DNA of 64,000 nt from an uncultured Bacteroidia bacterium (GTDB lineage: Bacteria > Bacteroidota > Bacteroidia > Bacteroidales > UBA932). Each line of letters opens with the position of its first letter. Position 1 is the first letter of the stretch. The notes under the pieces were generated by a model, which was not told the DNA's origin, did no database searches, and saw nothing but the letters and a program-made list of their open reading frames with translations. Position numbers and translations under genes: made by a program. Below are positions 9,173 through 19,058 of this stretch, in pieces. The DNA lies in assembly GCA_902785825.1 (NCBI GenBank), contig CACZZZ010000002.1, positions 1 through 64,000 on the forward strand, read 5' to 3'.

Positions 9173-10369
9173 TTATAGATTCTTCGCTTCGCTCAGAATG
9201 ACAGAGGTGACAGTGCCGGTGACGGTGCCGTCGGAGAACATCATCCTGAAATTGTCGCCTTCTTTCAGGCTCGAGGCGGAGGATAACTTCACGCCCTTGT
9301 CGTCGAGTGCCAGCAAATATCCCTTCTCGAGAATCTTCCTCGGATCCCCGGAGGCAATCCGTGACTCGAGGATGTCAAGCCTGTGGGCAGCGTCAGACAG
9401 TCGCCTGTCCGCCGCGTGGATAACATTTCCCTTAAGGAGTTCAAGCCTTGACAACATCGCGGAGAAGCGTCCCGAGAAAGCCAGTTTGACTCTTGTCTCC
9501 AAGGAGGAAATCCGCTGGTCCTCAGCGATGTAGCAATCAAGAATGAGATCCGCCAATGCGGTCGGGGTCTTCACGAAGGTGTTGGCGACCATGTCGGCGA
9601 CATGATAATCCTTGTCGTGTCCGATGGCAGTGAAAACCGGATAAGGACACTTGGCGATAGCGACCGCCAGATCATAATCGTCAAAGCAGGAAAGATCCAG
9701 CTCAGACCCGCCTCCGCGCATGATAAGCACGGCGTCATAACCCTTGGATGAGGCTTGGATTTCCTCAAAGGCCATGATCATCGAGTCCGCCGCCTGCTCA
9801 CCCTGCATCAGTGCCTCGAACAGTTCCATCTCGACGACAAAACCATATTCGTTCTCAAGGAGATGACGCTCGAAATCCCTCAGTCCGGCGGCGCCTGGAG
9901 CGGAAATCACAGCCAGGGAATATGGCAGCTCGGGAAGCGAGAGACGCCTCTGCAGGTCCATCAGCCCTTCTTTGGTCAAACGCTCAATTGTCAGGCGTTT
10001 CTGCCGTTCATTTGCCCCAAGCGTGAAATCCGGATCAACATCGTCAATATTAAGGGACAATCCGTAAACAGGATGGAAATTGACCTGGGCCCGGAAAAGG
10101 ACCTCCATTCCGACGCCGAGAGAAGAGCCGGTGACGCTCTTGAAATACTGGTCAATATAATTCCACCTTGAAGCCCAAATAGTGGCCCTGACCTCAGCCA
10201 AGACCGCTCCCCCTTCGCTCTGGGACAGTTCCAGATAGCAATGCCCGTTCCTTTTCTGGTTCAATTCCGAGATCTCGGCCTTGACCCAGATGATTCCGGG
10301 CACCACAGACTCTATCCCCTCCTTCAGCAGGGCTGTCAAGTCCACCAACTCCATGTATTCCGAATCCAT
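9173..10369 (-). CDS. xseA: Exodeoxyribonuclease VII large subunit
   Basis: 398 residues from the ATG at 10369 (a TTG two codons earlier is possible). It has an N-terminal OB-fold (IIWVKAEISELNQKRNGHCYLEL) and the catalytic core with RGGGSELDLSCFDDYDLA, AIGHDKDYHVADMVA and a KTPTALADLI segment (consensus D.vA....pTpsaaA). XseA degrades single-stranded DNA to short oligonucleotides. The last nine residues, VILSEAKNL, are encoded by a dispersed 26-nt repeat and are probably not part of the ancestral protein. Divergent from engB; a TAATTTTG box lies 26 nt upstream. Confidence 0.92.
   Translation of the reverse strand: MDSEYMELVDLTALLKEGIESVVPGIIWVKAEISELNQKRNGHCYLELSQSEGGAVLAEVRATIWASRWNYIDQYFKSVTGSSLGVGMEVLFRAQVNFHPVYGLSLNIDDVDPDFTLGANERQKRLTIERLTKEGLMDLQRRLSLPELPYSLAVISAPGAAGLRDFERHLLENEYGFVVEMELFEALMQGEQAADSMIMAFEEIQASSKGYDAVLIMRGGGSELDLSCFDDYDLAVAIAKCPYPVFTAIGHDKDYHVADMVANTFVKTPTALADLILDCYIAEDQRISSLETRVKLAFSGRFSAMLSRLELLKGNVIHAADRRLSDAAHRLDILESRIASGDPRKILEKGYLLALDDKGVKLSSASSLKEGDNFRMMFSDGTVTGTVTSVILSEAKNL
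9177..9202. repeat. 26-nt hairpin repeat, copy 1 (end of xseA)
   Basis: Identical to copy 2 at 29403-29428 and inverted relative to copy 3 at 15389-15414. The arms ATTCT/AGAAT can pair around a GCGAAGC core. It forms the last codons of xseA. Confidence 0.85.
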
Positions 10370-10395
10370 TGTCAAACTCTATGGTTACTCTCTTA

Positions 10396-10403
10396 CAAAA
10401 TTA
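10396..10403 (-). promoter_or_regulatory. -7 box TAATTTTG before xseA
   Basis: Matches TAnnTTTG on the minus strand, 26 nt before the xseA ATG. It lies in a 58-bp divergent intergenic region with the engB promoter. Confidence 0.5.
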
Positions 10404-10415
10404 ACAAAAATCCAC

Positions 10416-10423
10416 TATCTTTG
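10416..10423 (+). promoter_or_regulatory. -7 box TATCTTTG directly before engB
   Basis: Perfect TAnnTTTG followed by CACT and the engB ATG, the same 4-nt spacing as at murI. This predicts a leaderless or nearly leaderless mRNA. Confidence 0.65.
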
Positions 10424-10427
10424 CACT

Positions 10428-11015
10428 ATGAGGATTTCCGAGGCAAAATTCGCCGGAAGCAGCGTGAGGGAGGCTTCAAAGCCAAGCCGCAAGCTGCCCG
10501 AATTCGCGTTCATAGGACGCTCGAATGTCGGCAAGTCTTCCCTGATCAACATGCTCTGCGGAAACAACAAGCTCGCGAAAACTTCTTCCACCCCTGGTAA
10601 AACCAAGCTGATCAACCATTTCCTGATTAACGACAGCTGGTATCTCGTTGACCTTCCAGGATATGGCTTCGCTAAAATATCGAAGAAAGAACGGGAGGAG
10701 CTTCGCGACATGATCAACGACTACATCCGGAATTCCGGGGAGATGGTCACCCTGTTCGTCCTTGTTGACTCCCGCCATGACATACAGAAAATAGACCTCG
10801 AGTTCATCTCCGGCCTGGGCGAGAACGGCATTCCCTTCGCGATTATATTCACGAAGGCGGACAAACTGGGGCCCAACGCGTTGAAAGCCCAGATCGAGAG
10901 GGACAAGACCATTCTTTCTGAGCAGTGGGAGGAGCTGCCTCCGATGTTTGTCTCAAGTTCCGAGACGGGCGCCGGCAAAGAAGAGATACTGAATTATATC
11001 GAACAATATATCTAA
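10428..11015 (+). CDS. engB: Ribosome biogenesis GTP-binding protein YihA/EngB
   Basis: 195 residues from the ATG at 10428, which gives the normal EngB N-terminus (MRISEAKFAGSS). G1 is GRSNVGKSSLIN, G2 lies in STPGKT, G3 is DLPGYGFA, G4 is TKADKL and G5 is SSSETGAG. It is a small essential GTPase for large-subunit ribosome assembly. It heads the run engB-prs-12012 gene-der-PASTA gene-rluD. The start lies 4 nt after a -7 box. Confidence 0.95.
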   Translation: MRISEAKFAGSSVREASKPSRKLPEFAFIGRSNVGKSSLINMLCGNNKLAKTSSTPGKTKLINHFLINDSWYLVDLPGYGFAKISKKEREELRDMINDYIRNSGEMVTLFVLVDSRHDIQKIDLEFISGLGENGIPFAIIFTKADKLGPNALKAQIERDKTILSEQWEELPPMFVSSSETGAGKEEILNYIEQYI

Positions 11016-11026
11016 TCGATCTAACC

Positions 11027-11998
11027 ATGTACATCGAACACAGAATGGAATTATTCGCATGCAAGGCCTCCAGGGACTTCGCGTGCAAGGTTGTCGAAAG
11101 CTTGAATAAAATCGGGGAACGCTACGGTGAAAAATATCACCTTGGCGACTCGGAGGTGACCCATTTCAGCGATGGTGAGTTCGTGCCCTCTTTCACTGAC
11201 AGCGTCAGGGGCGCTACCGTCTTCGTGGTCCAGTCCACCTTCCCTCCCACAGACAACCTCATGGAACTCCTTCTGACTATCGATGCCGCGAAGCGAGCCT
11301 CCGCCGACAAAGTGATAGCCGTCATGCCTTATTTCGGATGGGCCCGTCAGGACCGTAAGGACAAGCCGAGAGTCTCCATCGGAGCCAAACTCGTCGCGAA
11401 TCTCCTCACCGCCGCCGGAGTGGACAGGATCATGACCTGCGACCTCCACGCCGACCAGATCCAGGGATTCTTCGACATTCCCGTGGACCACATCTACGCC
11501 AGCAAGGTGTTCATTCCTTACCTCAAATCACTCAACATCGAGAACCTGGCCATAGCCGCTCCCGACATGGGTGGAGCTAAGAGGGCTAACGCCTACGCCA
11601 AGGAACTCGCCTGCCCTGTCATCATCTGCCACAAGACCCGCGAGAGGGCCAATGTCGTCGGTTCGATGACAGCGATCGGAGAGGTTGAAGGCAAGAACAT
11701 CGTCATCGTGGACGACATGATCGACACCGCCGGAACCCTCACAAAAGCCGCCGACCTCCTCATGGAGAAAGGCGCCGCCAGCGTCCGCGCCTGCGCCACG
11801 CACCCCGTCCTTTCAGGCCCGGCCTATGACAGGATCAACGCCTCATCCCTCAAGGAAGTGTATGTGACTGACACGATTCCTCTCAGGGGCGACGCCGATA
11901 AATCAAAGATCAAGGTGGTCAGCATGACCTCGACATTCGCCTCGATCATCCATAAAGTGTATAATTACGAGCCGATCAGCACCGAATTCATCTTTTAA
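11027..11998 (+). CDS. prs: Ribose-phosphate pyrophosphokinase
   Basis: 323 residues from ATG 11027; a second ATG at 11045 is also possible. Makes PRPP from ribose 5-phosphate and ATP for nucleotide, NAD, His and Trp synthesis. Markers are SDGEFVPSFTDSVRG, the MPYFGWARQDRKDKPR flexible-loop region, the metal-binding DLHADQIQGFF, and the PRPP signature VIVDDMIDTAGTL. It follows engB by 11 nt. PRPP also feeds PncB encoded nearby, although that gene is in a different transcription unit. Confidence 0.95.
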   Translation: MYIEHRMELFACKASRDFACKVVESLNKIGERYGEKYHLGDSEVTHFSDGEFVPSFTDSVRGATVFVVQSTFPPTDNLMELLLTIDAAKRASADKVIAVMPYFGWARQDRKDKPRVSIGAKLVANLLTAAGVDRIMTCDLHADQIQGFFDIPVDHIYASKVFIPYLKSLNIENLAIAAPDMGGAKRANAYAKELACPVIICHKTRERANVVGSMTAIGEVEGKNIVIVDDMIDTAGTLTKAADLLMEKGAASVRACATHPVLSGPAYDRINASSLKEVYVTDTIPLRGDADKSKIKVVSMTSTFASIIHKVYNYEPISTEFIF

Positions 11999-12011
11999 TC
12001 CCCTACCTTGA

Positions 12012-12263
12012 ATGCGCACCCTTCTCGCGGCCATACTGATCCTTGCCATCGCCATCGCCCTGATGTGCGTAGGGATCATTGTGAAAGGCAGGTTCCCTGA
12101 GACAGAGGTCAGCAAGAACGAGAATATGCGCAAGCTTGGCATCAAGTGCATGCACGAGCAGGAGAAGGAGATGTTCGGGACCGAGCGGCAGCGCCAGAGA
12201 AACAAGTCCTGCACCGGAGTATATTCAGACTCCTGCGTAGGCTGCGGATTTTACAAAAACTGA
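12012..12263 (+). CDS. Small membrane-anchored Cys-rich protein, unknown
   Basis: 83 residues: one N-terminal membrane helix ([20 protein letters not shown]), a basic [23 protein letters not shown] segment, then a Cys-containing tail ending in [18 protein letters not shown]. The CxxC at the C-terminus plus two more tail cysteines could bind metal or form disulfides. Small proteins of this plan (KGRFP... RKLGI.C) occur next to der or engB in Bacteroidales as far as I recall, but no function is known to me. Its position 13 nt after prs and 5 nt before der supports a real gene. Confidence 0.75.
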   Translation: MRTLLAAILILAIAIALMCVGIIVKGRFPETEVSKNENMRKLGIKCMHEQEKEMFGTERQRQRNKSCTGVYSDSCVGCGFYKN

Positions 12264-12268
12264 ACGAT

Positions 12269-13576
12269 ATGAGCTTGGTAGCTATAGTAGGACGGCCGAA
12301 TGTCGGCAAGTCAACCCTTTTCAACCGCCTCGTGGGCACACGTCAGGCGATCGTAGATGAGACCGCCGGCGTGACAAGGGACCGCCATTACGGAAAATGC
12401 GAATGGAACGGCAAGGAGTTCTCCGTGGTTGACACCGGCGGATGGACCAGCAACTCGGACGACGTGTTCGAGGAAGCCATCCGCAGGCAAGTGGTGATAG
12501 CCGTGGAAGAGGCCGATGTGATCCTCTTCATGGTGGAGGCTTCCACCGGCATCACGGATTACGATTCACAGATCGCCGAGCTGCTCCGAAAGAGCGGGAA
12601 ACCTGTCGTGCTGTGTGTCAACAAGGTTGACAGCGGAGACAAGGTCTATGACACCTACCAGTTCTACGGTCTCGGACTCGGTGAGATCTGGGGGATTTCC
12701 GCCGCCAACGGCAGCGGCACCGGAGACCTGCTGGATGAGATCATGCGGGTCCTGCCGGAGGACACCACTGCCGATGACGATTATCCGGATCTGCCGCATA
12801 TCGCCATAGTCGGTAAGCCAAATGTCGGCAAGTCGTCTCTCACAAACGCCCTCCTCGGCGAGGAAAGGAACATAGTCACTCCTGTCGCTGGCACAACAAG
12901 GGATTCTATCTCAAGCCATTACAACAAGTTCGGTCACGAATTCATCCTCGTGGACACCGCCGGCATGAGAAGGAAGACAAAGGTGAACGAGGATCTTGAG
13001 TTCTACTCCGTGATGAGGGCCATCCGCTCGATCGAGCGCGCCGATGTCTGCATCCTCATGATAGACGCCAACGCCGGACTCGAATCCCAGGACATGAGCA
13101 TCTTCAACCTGATCGTCCGCAACAGGAAGGGTTGTGTGCTGGTTGTCAATAAATGGGACACGGTCACCAAGGACAGCAACACCATGAAGGAATATGACAG
13201 GGCTCTCCGCTCACGTCTAGCTCCTTTCGACGACATACCCATAGTATTCACCTCGGTCATCAACAAGCAAAGGATCATGGATGTCCTTGACGCAGTCGCG
13301 CACGTCCACGAGAATTACTCCCGCAGGATCCCGACGGCCAGGCTCAATGAGGCCCTGCTCCCCGAGATCGAGAACTACCCTCCTCCGGCATGGAAGGGGA
13401 AGTATGTGAAAATCAAGTATATCACTCAGCTGCCCACACGTTTCCCCGCATTCGCTTTCTTCTGCAACCTGCCCCAGTATGTCAAAGCGCCATACAAGAG
13501 GTTCCTGGAGAACAAGCTCAGGGAGCACTTCGACCTTCTGGGCTGCCCCGTAACCATATTCATTAGAGCCAAGTAG
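12269..13576 (+). CDS. der: GTPase Der (EngA)
   Basis: 435 residues from ATG 12269, chosen because it gives the canonical [19 protein letters not shown] start. Two tandem GTPase domains are seen ([18 protein letters not shown]; then [21 protein letters not shown]), followed by the KH-like C-terminal domain ([18 protein letters not shown]). Der acts in 50S subunit assembly. It lies 5 nt after the small Cys-rich gene. Confidence 0.96.
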   Translation: MSLVAIVGRPNVGKSTLFNRLVGTRQAIVDETAGVTRDRHYGKCEWNGKEFSVVDTGGWTSNSDDVFEEAIRRQVVIAVEEADVILFMVEASTGITDYDSQIAELLRKSGKPVVLCVNKVDSGDKVYDTYQFYGLGLGEIWGISAANGSGTGDLLDEIMRVLPEDTTADDDYPDLPHIAIVGKPNVGKSSLTNALLGEERNIVTPVAGTTRDSISSHYNKFGHEFILVDTAGMRRKTKVNEDLEFYSVMRAIRSIERADVCILMIDANAGLESQDMSIFNLIVRNRKGCVLVVNKWDTVTKDSNTMKEYDRALRSRLAPFDDIPIVFTSVINKQRIMDVLDAVAHVHENYSRRIPTARLNEALLPEIENYPPPAWKGKYVKIKYITQLPTRFPAFAFFCNLPQYVKAPYKRFLENKLREHFDLLGCPVTIFIRAK

Positions 13577-13578
13577 AG

Positions 13579-14337
13579 ATGAACTGGATAGTCAAGAACA
13601 TAATAAAGGCCGCCGTGTTCTTCCTCACCTTGGTCATTGTGGCCCAGATAGTCCTGAAACTGGTGACCCACCATGGCCAGATGATCGAAGTTCCGGACCT
13701 CACCAGCATGAGCGTGGATGAAGCGCGGAGGGCCGCATCAAAAGATAATCTTCGGACAGAAGTCATCGATTCCATCTTCGTCCGCAGGATGGAAAAAGGA
13801 GCTGTCTATAGCCAGAATCCCAAAGCGGGTACCCTGGTTAAGAAAGGCCGCCGGGTGATGCTTACCATCAACGCCAAGCACGCCAAGAAAGTAGGCATGC
13901 CCAACCTCGTCGGATATTCAATGAGACAGGCAAAAGCGGAGCTGAATTCCCGCGGTCTGGCTCTTGGGAAGCTTATATATGTCAACGACATAGCCACCAA
14001 CAACGTCCTTCGCCAGATCTATCGTAACAGAGAGATCCGGCCCGGGGTGCAGATTGAGTCCGGATCCGAGATCGATCTTCAGGTGGGTCTGAATTCCGAT
14101 GACAACATGACCTACGTCCCCAATGTCAAGGGTATGAAATATCTCCGTGCCGTGGACGCAGTCCATGACAATTCCCTCAACATAGGTAGGATAGTCTTCG
14201 ACAAAACGGTCAAAAACTATTCAGACTCCCTCAACGCCATGGTTTACAAGCAGACGCCAAGCGCCTCAAAGAGTCCCCTCCTGATGGGTTCAGACGTGAC
14301 CTTGCATCTTTCCCTTGACATCAAGGAAAACTACTAG
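13579..14337 (+). CDS. Membrane-anchored PASTA-domain protein
   Basis: 252 residues. One N-terminal transmembrane helix (AAVFFLTLVIVAQIVLKLV) is followed by three PASTA repeats, at about residues 37-98 (EVPDLTSMSVDEARRA... ), 104-170 (GMPNLVGYSMRQAKAEL... ) and 179-245 (YVPNVKGMKYLRAVDAV...). PASTA domains bind muropeptides or cross-linked cell-wall units in kinases and PBPs, but this protein has neither kinase nor PBP domain. It is likely a periplasmic cell-wall sensor or scaffold. It starts 2 nt after der and stops just before rluD. Confidence 0.88.
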   Translation: MNWIVKNIIKAAVFFLTLVIVAQIVLKLVTHHGQMIEVPDLTSMSVDEARRAASKDNLRTEVIDSIFVRRMEKGAVYSQNPKAGTLVKKGRRVMLTINAKHAKKVGMPNLVGYSMRQAKAELNSRGLALGKLIYVNDIATNNVLRQIYRNREIRPGVQIESGSEIDLQVGLNSDDNMTYVPNVKGMKYLRAVDAVHDNSLNIGRIVFDKTVKNYSDSLNAMVYKQTPSASKSPLLMGSDVTLHLSLDIKENY

Positions 14338-14339
14338 CG

Positions 14340-15398
14340 GTGGACAAAGAAAGGCTTTACTCCGAACCGGAGGAGAATGTGGAAGACGAAGAGCAGGGAA
14401 GGTTCGAGCATTTCCGGCTGAACGTCGATCCCGGTCAGGCCCCAATGAGGGTGGACAAATTCATGGCCTCGCATCTGGAGGACACGTCACGCCATCGCAT
14501 ACAGCTCGCCATTAAGGAAGGATACGTTAAGGTCGGAGAGAAGACCGCCAAGGCCAACCTCATCGTCAGGCCGGGTGACGTGATCCGCTTCATGATGCCT
14601 TATAGGCGCAGGGGTACCGAGATCATACCCCAGGACATCCCGCTCGACATTATCTATGAGGATGACGACCTGCTGGTGGTCAATAAGCCCGCCGGAATGG
14701 TGGTCCACCCTGGTCACGGCAACTACGACGGGACCCTTGTCAATGCCCTGGCTTTTCACCTGGGACTCGACCCCTCGAAAGAGACGACCGGGGATCCGGA
14801 AAAGATGGGAATCCTGGTACACAGGATCGACAAGGACACCTCAGGACTCTTGGTCGTGGCTAAGAACGACGAGGCTCAACTGGATCTCGCGAAGCAGTTT
14901 TTCGAGCATAGCATAGAAAGGCTCTATGTCGCTGTCGTATGGGGCAATATCACTGAGGATGAAGGTACGATAGACGCCGCGATCGGAAGGGATCCCAACG
15001 ACAGGCTGCGCTTCAAGGTCTATCCGGAAGATGACGAGAGAGCCAAACATGCCGTAACCCATTACAAGGTCCTGGAGCGTTTCGGGTATGTGACTGTTGT
15101 CCAATGCCGCTTGGAGACAGGAAGAACGCATCAGATCAGGGTTCACATGAGCCATATAGGCCACCCTCTGTTCAACGACGAGCGCTATGGCGGATCTGAG
15201 ATCCGCAAAGGCACGATCTACGCCAAATACCGCCAGTTCATCCAGAACTGCTTCGAGCTTTGCCCCCGGCAGGCTCTGCACGCCAAGACCCTTGGCTTTG
15301 TCCATCCCCGGACCAAGGAGATAAAAAGATTCGACTCCATGATCCCGGAGGATATGGAGTCGATAATCGCCAAATGGCGTAAATATGTGTCATCCTGA
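14340..15398 (+). CDS. rluD: RluD-type 23S rRNA pseudouridine synthase
   Basis: 352 residues with GTG as the likely start, 2 nt after the PASTA gene stop (TAGCGGTG). It has an S4 RNA-binding domain (about 40-95: MRVDKFMASHLEDTSRHRIQ) and the RluA-family catalytic domain with HRIDKDTSGLL holding the catalytic Asp, and LETGRTHQIRVHMSHIGHP. RluD-type enzymes modify helix 69 of 23S rRNA. The specificity is inferred from length and the S4 domain. The stop codon TGA lies inside copy 3 of the 26-nt repeat. Confidence 0.9.
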   Translation: MDKERLYSEPEENVEDEEQGRFEHFRLNVDPGQAPMRVDKFMASHLEDTSRHRIQLAIKEGYVKVGEKTAKANLIVRPGDVIRFMMPYRRRGTEIIPQDIPLDIIYEDDDLLVVNKPAGMVVHPGHGNYDGTLVNALAFHLGLDPSKETTGDPEKMGILVHRIDKDTSGLLVVAKNDEAQLDLAKQFFEHSIERLYVAVVWGNITEDEGTIDAAIGRDPNDRLRFKVYPEDDERAKHAVTHYKVLERFGYVTVVQCRLETGRTHQIRVHMSHIGHPLFNDERYGGSEIRKGTIYAKYRQFIQNCFELCPRQALHAKTLGFVHPRTKEIKRFDSMIPEDMESIIAKWRKYVSS

Positions 15399-15414
15399 GC
15401 GAAGCGAAGGATCT
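15389..15414. repeat. 26-nt hairpin repeat, copy 3 (inverted)
   Basis: Reverse orientation relative to copies 1 and 2, with two substitutions that pair with each other (ATCCT/AGGAT instead of ATTCT/AGAAT). It carries the rluD stop codon and abuts the stop of the convergent beta-barrel gene. Confidence 0.8.
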
Positions 15415-18400
15415 ACATCATCGGCGGACGACCGCCACCGGGTCCCCTTCCAGGACCACCCATTCCGGGGCCGCCCATTCCCGGGCCCATTCTCATCCCA
15501 CCACCTCTACGGCCTCCGAAGGTTCCGAAACGATAGGTCAATGAGACTATCACGTAACGGCCGAGGGTGTTGCTCCAACTTTCCGTGATCACGCCATTGC
15601 TTTCCCTGACTCCGATGTTCCTGGCCTGATCGAGAAGGTCATAGGCCTTCAGTGAGAGAGTCACTCTCTCTTTGAACAGGAGCTTCTGGAGGTCAACGTT
15701 GACAAGCATCGTGGGATCTATGTCCGAGGTATAATTGATATACCAGTTGTAAGTCGCGTCAGTCTTGAGTTTGAAGCCGGCTGGCAGGGTCCAGTTGATG
15801 GAACCGTCAACACTGTTGTTCCAGGTCTCAGTGTTGTTGACACCTCCAATGGTAGATGACTTCCCTTGGTTAACGGAATAGGTTATGTGACGGTAATTGC
15901 CGCTTGCGCCCGCCATGATCTCAATCGCATCGCTACGATAAGTAAGCCTGAGCCTTTGGCTGAACGTGAAGCTACGGGTCACGTTCTCCTTGAATATGGA
16001 AGCCTTGGCCGGATCAGGATAATCAGCGAGGAATTCCTTGTACTTGGTGAAAGCGCCATCCTCGTTACGGTACTTGTCCATATTGATCTTAGAACCAGCG
16101 TCAGTGTAAGACGTTGATTGCGAATAATTTCCATTTATCATCGTGAAAACGGAGAAATTCGACTTCGCAATCGGGGAATTGAAGAATATCCTGGCGCCGC
16201 CACTGTAGGAATTGGGACCGTTGTAAGGAATGGAATAAGACCTGTTCTTGTCGTCCCTGATAACCCCCGTCACAATCGGATTCTGGACCATACCTCCATT
16301 GAGGTTGATGTTGAAGGATGTGAACGTCTTCCTGTTCGTCATCCTGAACTCAGTGTTGATGTTATGGTTGAAGTAAGGGACCAAACCAGGGTTACCGCTG
16401 GAGATGGAGTTAGGGTTCGAATTGTCAGGGACCCTCATGAGCTGAGTGGTGGAAGGTTGTTGAGACCGGCCACGATAGAATATCCTCATGTTGGTGGTCT
16501 CTCCCATGTCATACCAGAACATTGCCGAAGGGGCGATATTGAAAACCGTCGTATCGTACACTTCCTTATTGGTCTCGTTGTGCGTGTGGTTAGGCATGAC
16601 CGAGAAACCCAACTGCGCGTGCACCTTATCCTTTTGGTACTGGAGGTCAACTCCCGCTGACTGATTATTATTCTTGTTCAGGATATTGCTCGAATAAGTA
16701 TCGTTCCTGACCTCACCGTTATAATCGTAAACCAAAGATTTCTCACCGATTACAGTCGATCCGCTGTCATAGGCGTCTTTTTGGGATGTGTTCCTGCTCC
16801 AAGAGTAGCTGTAGTTGGCGGAAGCATAGAAGCCGCCACCGAGAGGCTCGGTATAAACCACCCTGCCAGACAGGGAAGCGTTCTTGGAAAGCTGGTTGAT
16901 ACGCTGGTTGACTATATCCCTGGCGTCTCCATCTCTGGAATTCCAGCTGTTGGTTAGGGACTGGTTGAAGCCATCCATCTGGTTGTGGCTGAAATTGTAG
17001 TTACCCATGAAAGAGAGGGTCCTGCCAGGCATGCCCAAACGTTGGCGGAACAGGATGAAACCATTGGTCTGCCAGTTTTTGTTTTCTCCTGTGTTGTTGG
17101 AGAAGCCGTCGCTGGAGTTTGTCAGCGTGTTGGAGCTATTGAACCTTTCCGTAGAGAAATCAGAGAACTGAAGGTAATGGCCATTACCGAAGTTAACCTG
17201 GGGTTGGAAAAGGATAGATGTGTTTTCGGAAAACTTATGTTCCATCCTCATTCCGAAACGATGGCCATGAGAGGTTGTGCCGCTTATGCCTGGATCATCA
17301 ACACCATTCCTTGTGACCAGATAGTCCCCGTTCTGGAAGGAGCGGTCGTACTGAGTACTTCTCTGAAGGACATCCCTTTGGGACTGGTTGTAAACATAGT
17401 TGCCGCCCGCGTTCATCTTATCATCAAAAAGATTCCAGGCGCCATTAAGTCCAGCCATCCATGAGGAGGTGATTCCACTTCCGCCGCCGAAGCCGCCACC
17501 GCCCATGCCGCGCATGCCGCCGCCGCCCATGCCGCCCATCATGCCGCTCATCATGCCGCCGGAGATGTCATTGGAGCCACGGCCGTTCGTGTTGTTTCCG
17601 TTTATTATGAAACTGATATTGCTATTCTCGGTAAACCGTCCTAAGAACGCGCCGGATTGGTAACGAAAGTCATTGTCTTCAGCCAGCGAGGTATTGGTCT
17701 TGGGTAAATCCTTTCCGCCTCCGGCGGAGACGCGGCCGACCAAGCCGTTCATCATACCCTTTTTGACGCTAAGGTCTATGATTTGCTCCTCGTTGCCATC
17801 CTCGATTCCCGTGAACTCGGCCTGCTCTGACTTCTTGCGGACAACTTTGATCTTCTCGATCATCTTTGCGGGAAGGTTCTGCGTGGCGATCTGGGGATCG
17901 TCCAAGAAGAAAGTCTTTCCTCCGATGGTGATTTTGGAAATAGACTCGCCGTTATGCGAGACGGTTCCATCATCCCCGACCTCAATGCCAGGGAGCTTCT
18001 TCAGCAAGTCGATAAGCATATCATTCTCAGTCGTCTTGAAAGAAGAAGCGTTATACTCGACAGTGTCTTTCTTTATTAATATAGGATTGCCGGTCGCGGA
18101 CACGCTGGCCGCGTCGAGGACCTGCTTGTCCTCTTCCATCTTGATCACGCCCAGATCCAGGTTGCCTTTGATCTCTATGTCCTTGACATATTCTTTATAG
18201 CCAAGAAGCTCGTATCTATGAAGATTTTCCCGTCCGAGGCGCTCAAGGCATATTTGTAGGGTTTATTGGAATTCGGTTTCGAGATGGAGACAGTGGCGAA
18301 AGGCACAGGTTCGCCGTTCTGGTCCTCGAGGACTCCCTTGAGGGAGGAAAAGTTCTGTTCAGCAGCTACCGCGGCAACCGATATCACACCGGCCAGGATA

Positions 18401-18423
18401 GCGATAAATCTCTTTAAGTTCAT
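15413..18423 (-). pseudogene. Outer-membrane beta-barrel protein, frameshifted near the N-terminus
   Basis: Two frames make one gene. The first (18423 to 18175) has a signal peptide and the start of a carboxypeptidase-D-regulatory-like domain (FSSLKGVLEDQNGEPVPFATVSI) and then runs into TAG. The second frame continues the same domain (YELLGYKEYVKDIEI... LDLGVIKMEEDKQ) and encodes a plug-like region and a long barrel to a Gly/Met/Arg-rich tail ending PPMM. The stretch between SDGK and LGYK is about ten residues shorter than in relatives, so a deletion of about 28-31 nt is more likely than a single-base error. The intact family (OMP_b-brl_3, TonB-receptor-like) sits in the outer membrane. A restart within the second frame cannot be excluded. 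Confidence 0.75.
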
Positions 18424-18495
18424 ACAACAAATAATTCAAACACTAGTTTGACAACGATGAAGGCTTCCGGTTTAATTTTATATGTTAAAAAAAGT

Positions 18496-19050
18496 TTATT
18501 TAACCCGGTCGGGGTTAGCCTTGATGAAGTTTTCCCAGCTGGACGACGACTTCACCCCCGCCAAAGGACTGGAAGTCGAATAATAGTGGCAAAGGGCTAT
18601 AGCCAGGGCGTCGGTCGCGTCGAGATGCTCAGCTTTCAACTCTATACCAAGAGTCTTGGTTATCATCATGGCGACCTGCTCCTTTGATGCGGCGCCATTT
18701 CCTGTGATCGCCTGCTTGGCCTCTCTCGGGGCATATTCATGGACGACGGAGATGCCATGTTCCATCGCCGCGATCATTGCGGCTCCTTGCGCGCGCCCGA
18801 GTTTCAGCACCACCTGGGCATTCTTGCCGTAGAAGGGTGATTCCAAAGCCATCTCGGTCCCATGATAGGTCTTACAGACCTCGCTTACCGTGTCGTAAAT
18901 CTGTCTCAATTTGGAATAGGCGTCCTTCTCTTTGCGAAGGTCAAGGACACCCATATCCACGAAAACAGGTTTTTTGTCCACGACATCAATCACCCCGAAA
19001 CCAAGCAAGTTGGTTCCGGGGTCGATGCCTATGATTGTTCTTTTCTCCAT
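18496..19050 (-). CDS. ruvC: Holliday junction resolvase RuvC
   Basis: 184 residues. It has the RNase-H-like core with acidic residues in GIDPGTNLLGFGV (first Asp), MALESPFYGKNAQ (Glu) and HLDATDALAIALCH (two Asp), i.e. the four-residue active site. It cuts four-way DNA junctions in recombination. It follows serS by 8 nt on the same strand; the frameshifted barrel gene starts 72 nt after its stop. Confidence 0.95.
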   Translation of the reverse strand: MEKRTIIGIDPGTNLLGFGVIDVVDKKPVFVDMGVLDLRKEKDAYSKLRQIYDTVSEVCKTYHGTEMALESPFYGKNAQVVLKLGRAQGAAMIAAMEHGISVVHEYAPREAKQAITGNGAASKEQVAMMITKTLGIELKAEHLDATDALAIALCHYYSTSSPLAGVKSSSSWENFIKANPDRVK

Positions 19051-19058
19051 CCAGGATG

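Noticed and set aside
18225..18235. GGGAAAA in the barrel gene as a programmed -1 frameshift site
   Set aside because: The zero frame does not fit an X XXY YYZ heptamer, and about ten residues of the domain are missing, so a deletion explains the data better.
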